Assembly: GCA_946185175.1 (NCBI GenBank)
Contig: CAMHIH010000010.1
Coordinates: 1 to 15,289, forward strand
Direction: 5' to 3'
Source of the DNA: an uncultured Candidatus Saccharibacteria bacterium
GTDB lineage: Bacteria; Patescibacteriota; Saccharimonadia; Saccharimonadales; Saccharimonadaceae
Length of the DNA: 15,289 nucleotides
Program-made: the position numbers and the translations under genes
Notes under the pieces: generated by a model
The model's database searches: none
What the model saw: only the letters and a program-made list of their open reading frames with translations
What the model was told of the DNA's origin: nothing
Shown: one piece after another, positions 7,723-14,906 of the stretch
How the letters are laid out: every line of letters begins with the position of its first letter
Position numbering within the stretch: position 1 is the first letter of the stretch

Positions 7723-7739
7723 ATGACCCGGGCGAAGGA

Positions 7740-10700
7740 TTAACCAACCGGAGCGTCCATTGGGTCGGGGTTCGGACCAGCGTGTCCACCACTTGGAGGC
7801 GTAGCGCCACCGTTGTGGTCAATTGTAACTCTGACGTCGACTGGTTTTTGTTCGGTCTTAATTTGCAACATTTGAGCAGCAATTTGATTCATACCAGCAC
7901 GAGCCGCATCGCCGGACGTCGTCTTGATCTGCTCCATTGCAGTCTTGGACGATTCATTAATCTTCCTAGCGCCCTCTTCAGCTGCACGCCTAATCTCATC
8001 GGAAACCATAGATAAATCTCCATTGTTAGCCGTAATTTCAGCGGCAGCATCCGCATATGATTTTCCTTCTCCTGGCCTATATCCACCAAAAGCTAAAATT
8101 GCCTCCGGTGTTATGTTGCCTATATCGTTAATGCTGGCATTACCAAGAATTTGCGATTGTTGCTCTGACGACATATCCGCAATCTGAGCAGAATAGTTTT
8201 CAAGTGCCTTACCGGATTGGCCCATGCCGGATGCCCATTGGGAATCACTGAATAAGCTCGCGGTGGATACAGTACTGCCGTCGCCGGTACTAATCTCAGT
8301 ATTAAAGGCGTCTTTATCCATACCGACCATGGCGCTATTGCCCAAACCTTGAATCTTGTTAGCGAGCTGGCTTTTACCGCCACCCTGAGCCATGTCGGAT
8401 AGATTATAGCTCATATGTGTCTCGCCGTCGGCGCCCTGCGTTTTTACGCCAGATTCAGCCATTTTCTTCTGGAAGCCTGACGATTGACTTAGTCTGCCAT
8501 AAGCCGCAGTTAGCGCATCGGCGTCAGCAACACTACTCAGTGCGGCAACTGCTTTGTCTCCGTTGAAGTTTGAGCCTTCCATAAACATTTCATCAGTGCC
8601 CGTAAATTGGCCAAGAACGGTATTAGAGCCATCGCCTATATTCTCAATATCACCCTGATTCATGTTACCATATAAGCCAGTCTGATATGTCTCTTGGTTT
8701 TCTTTCGCGTCACGAGCAAGTACACCCTGCGCCCTGACCAACCTGCGTTCATCCGCCTTATTGAGCGACCCTTTCCTGTCACGTTTCGCCTCTAATGCGC
8801 TCTGAGTTTTCTTTGCATTATTAATCATCGCGTTACGGTCGTGCTCCATGCGTTTATTCTGATAGCGTTGACCTAAGCGCGAACGCTCCATACCTCGTTC
8901 GAGTCCACCACGTTGGCGCCCAGCAAAGCCTCTTGCGCGCCCCTGCATTCTATCGACAAGTCCGCCAATTGCACCCATAGACTTCCTGATCGTTGACGGA
9001 ATTAAGAATACAGGAGCAATACTCATAATTGCGGCCGAGAAGAGAAGAACCATTGGGGCACCTTGGCCGGTAGCATTCGCCGCAATCAAGATTTCGCCAA
9101 CGAATTGACCGCCAAATACCATAGCAGAGCTAATCGGATAGGCGAGCAACAGTCCCTTAAATAGGTTAAACCATTGACTAAATATCTTCTTTGTATTCGG
9201 TAACATGTAACAAGCAAACGCTAATGGAGAGACTACAACCAATAGAATCGTTAGCGCATAGCGTAATGAAAGGACAACAAAGAGGAAGATTACGGAAATC
9301 ATCACGATAATTATCATCATGAGAATTGCTACCACAACCTTGTCGAGTGCCAATACTGCGTTCTTGATCAATAGCGTAATAATAGCGACGACAAGCACTA
9401 GGCCCGCACCAGCGGCCACGCCGGAGCCAAGAGATACTGAAGCATTATCCACGCCGCTCATTTCTATTTCAGTCAGCCCTACGTCTATTCCGCTAAAGAG
9501 ATTCTTAATGCCCACGCCAAGGATATTTGCAACTTCTACCGATAGCTGGCAGATGACATAAGAGGCGTTAATCAAGATTGCACCCATAATAAGCTTAGGG
9601 AGAACTTTTTTAATGCCATAGTTATCTATTCCGAAGCCTGTAATCTGAGAAATGATAATAAAGATAAATAAACCAACAAACACCAAATTCGCCAAAAACT
9701 GGAAGAATTGCCAAACCGAATATAGGCCATTATTAGCATGCTCGCCCGTCATTGTTGTTGTGTGAGTACCGGAGAAAACGCCAACATCTATCATCAAGAA
9801 CGGCTCGATTAAGTTGTTATAGAAACTAATAACCATTTTGCCGCCCTGTTCGGTTAGAGGGCAAAGTACCCAACCAAGAGCACCAGTATTATCGAAACAT
9901 GAAGGTTCCTTAGTTGCTGTACCAAAGTCTTGCGCGCCATATTCATACTCATCAAAGATGAGATTCATTTGCGTAATATCAAGACACTGATAAATCTTTC
10001 CTTCTGGATCAGATTCTCTGCCGGATTCTTCTACATAGTTACCGTTCGCATTATTAATTTTATCTAAGCTGTCTTGCGCTTCTTGTTTCAGCGTATCAGC
10101 GGCGTCTTCGCTATCTATAATCTCCTGAAGCTTAGTCTTCATGGATTCCCAGGCATTATTGCCTTCTTCATCCTTCAGGCCATTACATTCCTCACGGAGC
10201 TTTGCAAGGATAATGCCTTCATATCCAGCGCCACGAGTATCAGCGGCGTCATTGACGCTATGAACTATACCGTTGCTGCCGCCACGGAGCGCCTCAATAC
10301 GTTCAAGGAATCCAGTACATGATGTGACTGGATTATCACTACTAAGCGCAGTCCAACCGCTTTTATTATCCGACACATGAATATAACGTTTCTTTGCAAC
10401 GATTTTATTAGTAGACTTGTCATAGCGTGTAATTGGATAAACAGTTGTATCTGATGGCTCTGTTTTGTACACGTCATAGCCACACTTCTTTTCAAAATCC
10501 ATTAAATAGTTAAAATAGCCGTCTACATTGTCAAATGAACCTATCTCACTCCAAGCAGGTAGATATGGGTTCCCCGATTCTGCGACATAAGCATCATAAA
10601 CTTCTTGCAGACCGGTTCGCCAGTCTGATTTCTGTATGTAAGAGGCGCCAGTATCATTCAATGAGCTACAGTTTTTATCTTCAGCATAAGTATAAGTGCC

Positions 10701-11216
10701 GGAATTGTAATCATACTTAGCTCTCTGATATATCCTGCCTTTACCATCTTTACAGAGAATCTTTTTAGCGCTCTTACCTATGGCTTTAGCAAATAGCTGG
10801 AATACACCCCTTCCTTCACTCTGCCCCTGCCAACACCAAATAGTACCGTTGTCGCCGCCGTTGTTCTGGATTTTATCCTCGAGCCATAGGGATGTGGAGT
10901 GGTTAGTATTCATAAGACCAGTAGAGCCAGGCTTATAAAAAACTTTTCCATCGGCAGCATTGCTACCGCTTAACGCAGAAGAGCCGTTATTCACATAGTT
11001 ATACACGCCCCCCGCATTAAAACATTTAATGAGGTTATTGGTTATAACGTTGAGCTGTGCGGCCTCCTCGAGCTTACTGTACACGTCATCCTGATGAGCC
11101 GTGACGAGCGATCCTGCCGCACTGGCAATTGGCGAAATGACGATTTCGCAGGCAAGTATCGCCAAAATAAGAAAGCTTAACACGCGCTTCTTGTTTGAAA
11201 ATATATGCTTTTTCAT
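7740..11216 (-). CDS. VirB6/TrbL-like multi-pass membrane protein with large secreted N-terminal domain
   Basis: 1158 residues. A signal peptide (KKRVLSFLILAILACEIVISP, cleaved near ASA at 32-34) leads into a roughly 460-residue external region with ten cysteines (65, 128, 155, 183, 245, 300, 344, 411, 440, 452). Then comes the motif GALGWVLCPLTE (445-456) and a cluster of about seven membrane helices near 500-525, 536-560, 598-620, 625-648, 650-671, 686-712 and 720-742. The rest (750-1158) is hydrophilic, starting with an Arg/Gly-rich stretch (about 757-795), then Ala/Gln/Ser-rich sequence and a Gly/Pro-rich end. The layout resembles proteins called VirB6 or TrbL in Saccharibacteria, inner-membrane channel parts of type IV secretion-like systems; I recall this rather than prove it. 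The start overlaps the 406-residue gene's stop as TAATG, so the two are coupled. No ATPase of such a system is in the window. Family call is moderate; membrane topology is firm. Confidence 0.82.
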   Translation of the reverse strand: MKKHIFSNKKRVLSFLILAILACEIVISPIASAAGSLVTAHQDDVYSKLEEAAQLNVITNNLIKCFNAGGVYNYVNNGSSALSGSNAADGKVFYKPGSTGLMNTNHSTSLWLEDKIQNNGGDNGTIWCWQGQSEGRGVFQLFAKAIGKSAKKILCKDGKGRIYQRAKYDYNSGTYTYAEDKNCSSLNDTGASYIQKSDWRTGLQEVYDAYVAESGNPYLPAWSEIGSFDNVDGYFNYLMDFEKKCGYDVYKTEPSDTTVYPITRYDKSTNKIVAKKRYIHVSDNKSGWTALSSDNPVTSCTGFLERIEALRGGSNGIVHSVNDAADTRGAGYEGIILAKLREECNGLKDEEGNNAWESMKTKLQEIIDSEDAADTLKQEAQDSLDKINNANGNYVEESGRESDPEGKIYQCLDITQMNLIFDEYEYGAQDFGTATKEPSCFDNTGALGWVLCPLTEQGGKMVISFYNNLIEPFLMIDVGVFSGTHTTTMTGEHANNGLYSVWQFFQFLANLVFVGLFIFIIISQITGFGIDNYGIKKVLPKLIMGAILINASYVICQLSVEVANILGVGIKNLFSGIDVGLTEIEMSGVDNASVSLGSGVAAGAGLVLVVAIITLLIKNAVLALDKVVVAILMMIIIVMISVIFLFVVLSLRYALTILLVVVSPLAFACYMLPNTKKIFSQWFNLFKGLLLAYPISSAMVFGGQFVGEILIAANATGQGAPMVLLFSAAIMSIAPVFLIPSTIRKSMGAIGGLVDRMQGRARGFAGRQRGGLERGMERSRLGQRYQNKRMEHDRNAMINNAKKTQSALEAKRDRKGSLNKADERRLVRAQGVLARDAKENQETYQTGLYGNMNQGDIENIGDGSNTVLGQFTGTDEMFMEGSNFNGDKAVAALSSVADADALTAAYGRLSQSSGFQKKMAESGVKTQGADGETHMSYNLSDMAQGGGKSQLANKIQGLGNSAMVGMDKDAFNTEISTGDGSTVSTASLFSDSQWASGMGQSGKALENYSAQIADMSSEQQSQILGNASINDIGNITPEAILAFGGYRPGEGKSYADAAAEITANNGDLSMVSDEIRRAAEEGARKINESSKTAMEQIKTTSGDAARAGMNQIAAQMLQIKTEQKPVDVRVTIDHNGGATPPSGGHAGPNPDPMDAPVG

Positions 11217-12436
11217 TATTTATCCCCCTTCTCTGAAGTATGCATGCCTTGTATCGTGTTCATGACACTAATCGGGCCATCTACATTCTTCACATCGGAA
11301 CCTATTTCATAAAGGGCATCTGCTAGATGGGTACTATTTTGCATTTTGTCGCTTAGGTTCATCATATTCTGCGTATTAGTCATACAGATTGTAGATTCAT
11401 AATTGACGTTGCAATTATTATCCATTCCAATCCTACGATATTCGGCAGTCTCTTTATAATAACTCCGGATTTCCGAAATTGCTTGAGTAAAAGAGTTGCT
11501 ACTATATGCCTCGGCCAATGAGTTAATTGAAGATTCGCTACCATTAGAATCATAAATATCATAAAGGGCTTTCAGGATTGCTACATATTTCTCATAAACT
11601 GGAATTTTCTTATCCAATGAGCTCTTTAGGTTTGCCAGATAGGTCGCACTACCGGTTTCTTTAGATTTATTATCGATATCTTCAACTTTAATCTCTTTGT
11701 ATGCGTCGAGCTTCTCTTTGAACTCTTTTGTTTTTGCTAGATTATCGTCAAGCGCCTTCTTCTCACCCGACGCATCGTCACCTCGAATACTTGAAGGATT
11801 AAAGGAGTAGCCTTTAACCTTAGCCGTCTCAAGAATTTCATCGCAATATTCGACATTGCCCTTATATTCTGAAATCAGCGACCTAATCTCGGCTAGCTGC
11901 TCATAATCTTTTTTACTTCCACCCTCACCACCGCTGCCGCCGCCACGGCCAGCTAATACGGCTACTAAAATGCCACCGCCAACCACGAGGATAGCAACTG
12001 CCGCAATAATACCAATTTTGAGGAAGTTTTTGTTTGATTTTGGCTGCTCGACCGGGGTCATCGAGGCCATAGCGTCATTAAAGAATGCTGGTGCATTTGG
12101 ATTGGGGGTGAATGTGTTTTGTGGTTCTGCATCAAAATTACGCCTGCCAGTTCCACCACGGCGCGAGCGACCACCAAAGGAGAAATTATGCTCTGGTTCA
12201 TCGCCGTTAGAATCTCCGGCGTCGCTTGAAATCGCGCCCTGCGGCCGATCAAACGAATTGCTGTTGTCGAAAACTGATTTGCCGGACCGCGAAGCAGTGG
12301 CATCTGCGGAAGAAAACATTACTTGATTAGCAGTATCCGCGGACTGCTCTGGCGTGGTTGGCTCCTGAGATGCAAAATTCCCCTGTTCTTCATGGTTCGA
12401 CTGCACTGGACCGCCAGAAAACTCACCCTCGTTCAT
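11216..12436 (-). CDS. Single-pass membrane protein of unknown function, partner of the VirB6-like protein
   Basis: 406 residues and not recognised. Residues 1-137 are disordered, rich in Ser, Asn, Gln, Glu and Gly, with an Arg/Gly patch (GGRSRRGGTGRR, 88-99), and have no signal peptide. One strong membrane helix follows (about 139-162, GIIAAVAILVVGGGILVAVLAG) with a Gly-rich linker. The remainder (176-406) is charged and mostly helical with three cysteines (198, 342, 351); Cys342 and Cys351 could pair. The Lys before the helix suggests a cytoplasmic N-terminus and an outside C-terminal domain. It starts an operon with the VirB6-like gene, which it overlaps by one base. A TAAAAT box ends 6 bases before the ATG, suggesting a leaderless start. 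Stable pairing suggests an accessory subunit of the same membrane complex, which is inference. Confidence 0.85.
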   Translation of the reverse strand: MNEGEFSGGPVQSNHEEQGNFASQEPTTPEQSADTANQVMFSSADATASRSGKSVFDNSNSFDRPQGAISSDAGDSNGDEPEHNFSFGGRSRRGGTGRRNFDAEPQNTFTPNPNAPAFFNDAMASMTPVEQPKSNKNFLKIGIIAAVAILVVGGGILVAVLAGRGGGSGGEGGSKKDYEQLAEIRSLISEYKGNVEYCDEILETAKVKGYSFNPSSIRGDDASGEKKALDDNLAKTKEFKEKLDAYKEIKVEDIDNKSKETGSATYLANLKSSLDKKIPVYEKYVAILKALYDIYDSNGSESSINSLAEAYSSNSFTQAISEIRSYYKETAEYRRIGMDNNCNVNYESTICMTNTQNMMNLSDKMQNSTHLADALYEIGSDVKNVDGPISVMNTIQGMHTSEKGDK

Positions 12437-12442
12437 ACGTTC

Positions 12443-12448
12443 ATTTTA
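12443..12448 (-). promoter_or_regulatory. Extended -10 box of the 406-residue/VirB6-like operon (leaderless start)
   Basis: On the minus strand TGCTAAAAT gives an extended -10. It is followed by 6 bases (GAACGT) and the ATG at 12436, the same spacing as at murB and the ABC operon. A weak TTGTAT lies 18 bases upstream as a possible -35. No Shine-Dalgarno sequence is present. Confidence 0.62.
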
Positions 12449-12476
12449 GCATAATCTTTTTAAGCAATACAACAAA

Positions 12477-12510
12477 AAAACGAGACCCATTTTACAATGA
12501 GTCTCGTTTT
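12477..12510 (-). terminator. Rho-independent terminator of the LPXTG surface-protein gene
   Basis: On the minus strand AAAACGAGAC pairs with GTCTCGTTTT. Inside it, a C/A mismatch and a further 4-base-pair stem (CATT/AATG) close on a 4-base loop. A run of seven T residues begins in the 3' arm. It lies 67 bases past the stop of the surface protein and just before the promoter of the next operon, which it insulates. Confidence 0.9.
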
Positions 12511-12577
12511 CGTTTGTGTTAGTTTCCCGCTAAACTTAAAGCTTTGGGGAAAGCTCTATATGTGGTTGGCGGTCAAC

Positions 12578-14689
12578 TTATTTTTTGCGGCTAGCAATGT
12601 AGTAGCCAGCAGCGGTTGCCATAGAGGCTAAACCGATGGTACTACCGAGGATAGAAACTGCACCAGTCTTTGGTAACTCTGGAGGAGTTGTTGGTTCTTC
12701 TGGTTCAGTACAGACCTTGCCTTCGACAGTAACGTCGGCAGTGTCAGTCTTAGCAGTTTTATCATCGTTATTGTATTTACCCTTTACGGTGTTCGTAAGG
12801 GTAGAATCATCACAGTTATCTGCGAGGCTTGCGCTAACAGTAGCATAGAAGTAAATGGTTGCTTCGCTACCCTTGGCGTAGTCACCGATGTTGATGCCAT
12901 TGCTTGAAACAATGCCGTCAGCAAGGGTCTTACCCTTAGTGTTTGCGGAGTTGTAAAGAACAGTCGTACCAGCAACATATTCCATATTCTTTGGAAGCAT
13001 ATCGCGGATAACAACGTTCTTCAAAGTCGTGTTACCGGTGTTCTTGAATTGAATGCGGTAGCGGACCTTGTCGCCAGCCTTAGCGGCTACGCTTTCGCTC
13101 CAGTCTTTGCCACCTTCGAGTTGTACGGTCTTATCAATCGTAAAGCCTGGGTTTTCAGGATCAGTACAATCCTTGCCATCAACTGTCACTACAGCAGTGT
13201 CAGTCTTAGCGGTCTTGTCGTCCTTGTTGTAGCTACCCTTAACAGTGTTCGTAAGAGTATGAGCCTTGCATTCGTCGAGGTTCTTATCGACGGTTGCATA
13301 GAAGTAGACATATACAGTCTTACCGGCAGCTACACTACCGATGTTGATGCCATCTTTCGAGACGACACCATCGGCTAATTTCTTTTCACCAAGCATGGTG
13401 GTACCAGCCTTGTAGGTAATACCAGTAGGAAGCGTATCGCGAATTACGACGTTTTCGAGAGTGGTATTACCAGTGTTCTTGAAAGCGATGCGATAGCGAA
13501 TTTCGCTACCAGCGGTTGCCTTGACGGTTTCACTCCAGGAGCTACCGCCCTTGAGCTGAACTTTCTTATCTAGTTCAAAGCCAGAAGTACAGACCTTACC
13601 GTCTACGAGGACGTCGGCAGTATCTTCTTTGGTGCCGCTACCGCCGTTAGCTTGAACGACGTTGCGGAGAAGCGTATTGTTGCATTTTTCACTGACGGAG
13701 CCATCAACAGTAGCGTTGAAATAAATCCAGGCGCCACCCTTTGAGGCATAGTCACCAATGTTAATACCATTGTCAGTAACAATATTGTCGCTGAGCGTTA
13801 CACCATTTGGGTGCTTGGTATTAAAGATTTGAGTAGTACCCTTAACATAGGTTAAGCCGGTTGGCAAAATGTCGCGAATGACGACGTTTTGCATCGTGGT
13901 GTTGCCGGAGTTAACAAAGTGAATGCGATAACGTACCGTGTCACCAGATTTAGCTTTAACTTCCTCGCTCCAAGTATCGGTGCCAAGAATCTTGACTTCC
14001 TTTGAAATCTCAAGATCTGGCTTGGCAGCGAATTGAGCTTTAACATGGAAGGTTAAATAACCAGAATATTGGTTACAGCCAGGGAAGTTACCATCCATCT
14101 TGTCATAACCGAGCAAGACACCTTTTGAAGTAAAGAGGTCATTGTTGGTGGTATCAAGGTTGAATGAGCGTTCCTTGCCATCCTTCGTGTTGTAATACTT
14201 TGCAGTACCAGGAACATAGGCTAAGTTAAACTTCTCACCATTCTTCGAAGTGAAGGTGGTTTGGTCCCAAACAGTGGTTGGGTTAGCGTTTGATGCATAA
14301 ACTTTACCGCTAACAGTGATAGAAGTTGCGGTATCGGTTGGCAAGACAACGTATGCACGAGTGTCTTTAGCCGTTAAATTGAGGTTGGCGGCGGCGTTGT
14401 TGTGTACATACATACGAACAACATATTCTTTGCCGTCTTCTACTGCGGTGTTGTCGGTCCACTTGTTATTAGCAGCATTGCCGGTATATTCGGAAGCACT
14501 AACGAAGTAACGTTCATCACCAATTTCTTTGTTGTTATCAACGATAGAGTTGAATACTACGTGGTCAGCTGGGTTAGCCATCGTATAAGTTGTGCGTGAT
14601 GGACCCCAAGCAAAAGCCACGAAAGCACTAGCGCCGGCAACAGCTGCAACAGCAGCGAGGCCGAGGCTAACCTTTGTGATTTTCTTCAT
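12578..14689 (-). CDS. LPXTG-anchored surface protein with three DUF11-like repeats
   Basis: 703 residues. A signal peptide (MKKITKVSLGLAAVAAVAGA, likely cut after AFA at about 27, leaving WGP) is followed by a non-repeated domain (28-222). Three repeats of about 140 residues come next (225-367, 370-508, 516-660), then a Pro/Glu/Thr spacer, LPKTG (672-676), a hydrophobic stretch and a basic tail SRKK. This is the classic sortase signal, so the protein is probably linked to the cell wall with the repeats as a stalk. Each repeat holds WSExV, RYRIxFxNxGNTT, NVVIRDxLP, GTT and IYFYATV-like strands and ends with a cysteine pair (336/367, 474/508, 626/660), which could form one disulfide per repeat. 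Cys205 in the N-terminal domain has no partner. Unlike its neighbours it has a leader with AAAGGA 11 bases before the ATG. A strong terminator follows. Likely an adhesin or stalk protein; the ligand is unknown. Confidence 0.93.
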   Translation of the reverse strand: MKKITKVSLGLAAVAAVAGASAFVAFAWGPSRTTYTMANPADHVVFNSIVDNNKEIGDERYFVSASEYTGNAANNKWTDNTAVEDGKEYVVRMYVHNNAAANLNLTAKDTRAYVVLPTDTATSITVSGKVYASNANPTTVWDQTTFTSKNGEKFNLAYVPGTAKYYNTKDGKERSFNLDTTNNDLFTSKGVLLGYDKMDGNFPGCNQYSGYLTFHVKAQFAAKPDLEISKEVKILGTDTWSEEVKAKSGDTVRYRIHFVNSGNTTMQNVVIRDILPTGLTYVKGTTQIFNTKHPNGVTLSDNIVTDNGINIGDYASKGGAWIYFNATVDGSVSEKCNNTLLRNVVQANGGSGTKEDTADVLVDGKVCTSGFELDKKVQLKGGSSWSETVKATAGSEIRYRIAFKNTGNTTLENVVIRDTLPTGITYKAGTTMLGEKKLADGVVSKDGINIGSVAAGKTVYVYFYATVDKNLDECKAHTLTNTVKGSYNKDDKTAKTDTAVVTVDGKDCTDPENPGFTIDKTVQLEGGKDWSESVAAKAGDKVRYRIQFKNTGNTTLKNVVIRDMLPKNMEYVAGTTVLYNSANTKGKTLADGIVSSNGINIGDYAKGSEATIYFYATVSASLADNCDDSTLTNTVKGKYNNDDKTAKTDTADVTVEGKVCTEPEEPTTPPELPKTGAVSILGSTIGLASMATAAGYYIASRKK
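12581..12676 (-). other. Sortase cell-wall sorting signal (LPKTG, hydrophobic helix, SRKK)
   Basis: Residues 672-703 of the surface protein. LPKTG is followed by about 22 mostly hydrophobic or small residues and a positively charged end. This order and length match Gram-positive sorting signals; sortase would cut between Thr and Gly. No sortase gene is in the window. Confidence 0.9.
12710..13144 (-). repeat. DUF11-like repeat 3 of the surface protein
   Basis: Residues 516-660, from FTIDKTVQLEGG to EGKVC. It is closest to repeat 2: both carry NTVKGxYNxDDKTAKTDTA before the last strand. The cysteine pair is 626/660. Confidence 0.85.
13166..13582 (-). repeat. DUF11-like repeat 2 of the surface protein
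   Basis: Residues 370-508, from GFELDKKVQLKGG to DGKDC. It lacks the FNTKHPNG-type insertion after GTT that repeat 1 has, and is the shortest copy. The cysteine pair is 474/508. Confidence 0.85.
13589..14017 (-). repeat. DUF11-like repeat 1 of the surface protein
   Basis: Residues 225-367, from DLEISKEVKILG to DGKVC. This is the most diverged copy: its last strands read VVQANGGSGTKEDTADV where repeats 2 and 3 have KGxYNxDDKTAKTDTA. The cysteine pair is 336/367. Confidence 0.83.
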
Positions 14690-14700
14690 AGTAAATAAAT

Positions 14701-14706
14701 TCCTTT
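14701..14706 (-). promoter_or_regulatory. Shine-Dalgarno site of the LPXTG surface-protein gene
   Basis: AAAGGA on the minus strand lies 11 bases before the ATG at 14689. The spacing is a little long, but the site supports this start. It contrasts with the SD-less starts elsewhere in the window. Confidence 0.6.
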
Positions 14707-14717
14707 CTAAAAATATT

Positions 14718-14723
14718 AGTATA
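14718..14723 (-). promoter_or_regulatory. Possible -10 box of the LPXTG surface-protein gene
   Basis: TATACT on the minus strand would start transcription near 14711 and give a leader of roughly 20 bases carrying the AAAGGA site. No convincing -35 is seen. An overlapping TAATAT just downstream is an alternative. Confidence 0.45.
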
Positions 14724-14803
14724 GATTTGGAAGTTTTTAACTTTTTACTAGCCGCAAATTGTTAAATGCGAAAAAGTCAGATCGTTACTATACAAAACCT
14801 GGT

Positions 14804-14831
14804 GCGAGGGAGGGGCTAGGCCCCTCCCCGC
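14804..14831 (-). terminator. GC-rich hairpin, possible terminator of the upstream partial gene
   Basis: A 9-base-pair stem GGGAGGGGC / GCCCCTCCC closes on a 3-base loop and extends by three more pairs past a bulged A. On the minus strand a TTTT follows 6 bases after the stem, so termination is plausible but the T-tract is poor. The 217-base gap between 14690 and 14906 holds this hairpin, the surface-protein leader and promoter, and a weak 6-base-pair stem at 14858-14876 (TGACTA/TAGTCA). I see no gene in it. Confidence 0.5.
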
Positions 14832-14906
14832 AAGGTGCTATACGAACAGGCTCGTTATGACTAAACGAAATAGTCAAACTTACCCGAGAAAAACCTCGAT
14901 GTCCAC

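Noticed and set aside
11970..12326. Plus-strand open frame of 118 codons opposite the 406-residue gene
   Set aside because: It lies fully antisense to a well-supported gene, has no promoter or SD, and its product has no domain-like pattern.
12540..12555. Small hairpin AGCTTT-GGGG-AAAGCT after the surface-protein stop
   Set aside because: The stem is only 6 base pairs and no T-run follows it. The longer hairpin at 12477-12510 is a far better terminator.
12710..14017. Repeat array as a possible CRISPR or mobile element
   Set aside because: The repeats are about 420 bases long, in frame, and encode DUF11-like domains. There are no short direct repeats with spacers, terminal inverted repeats or a transposase.
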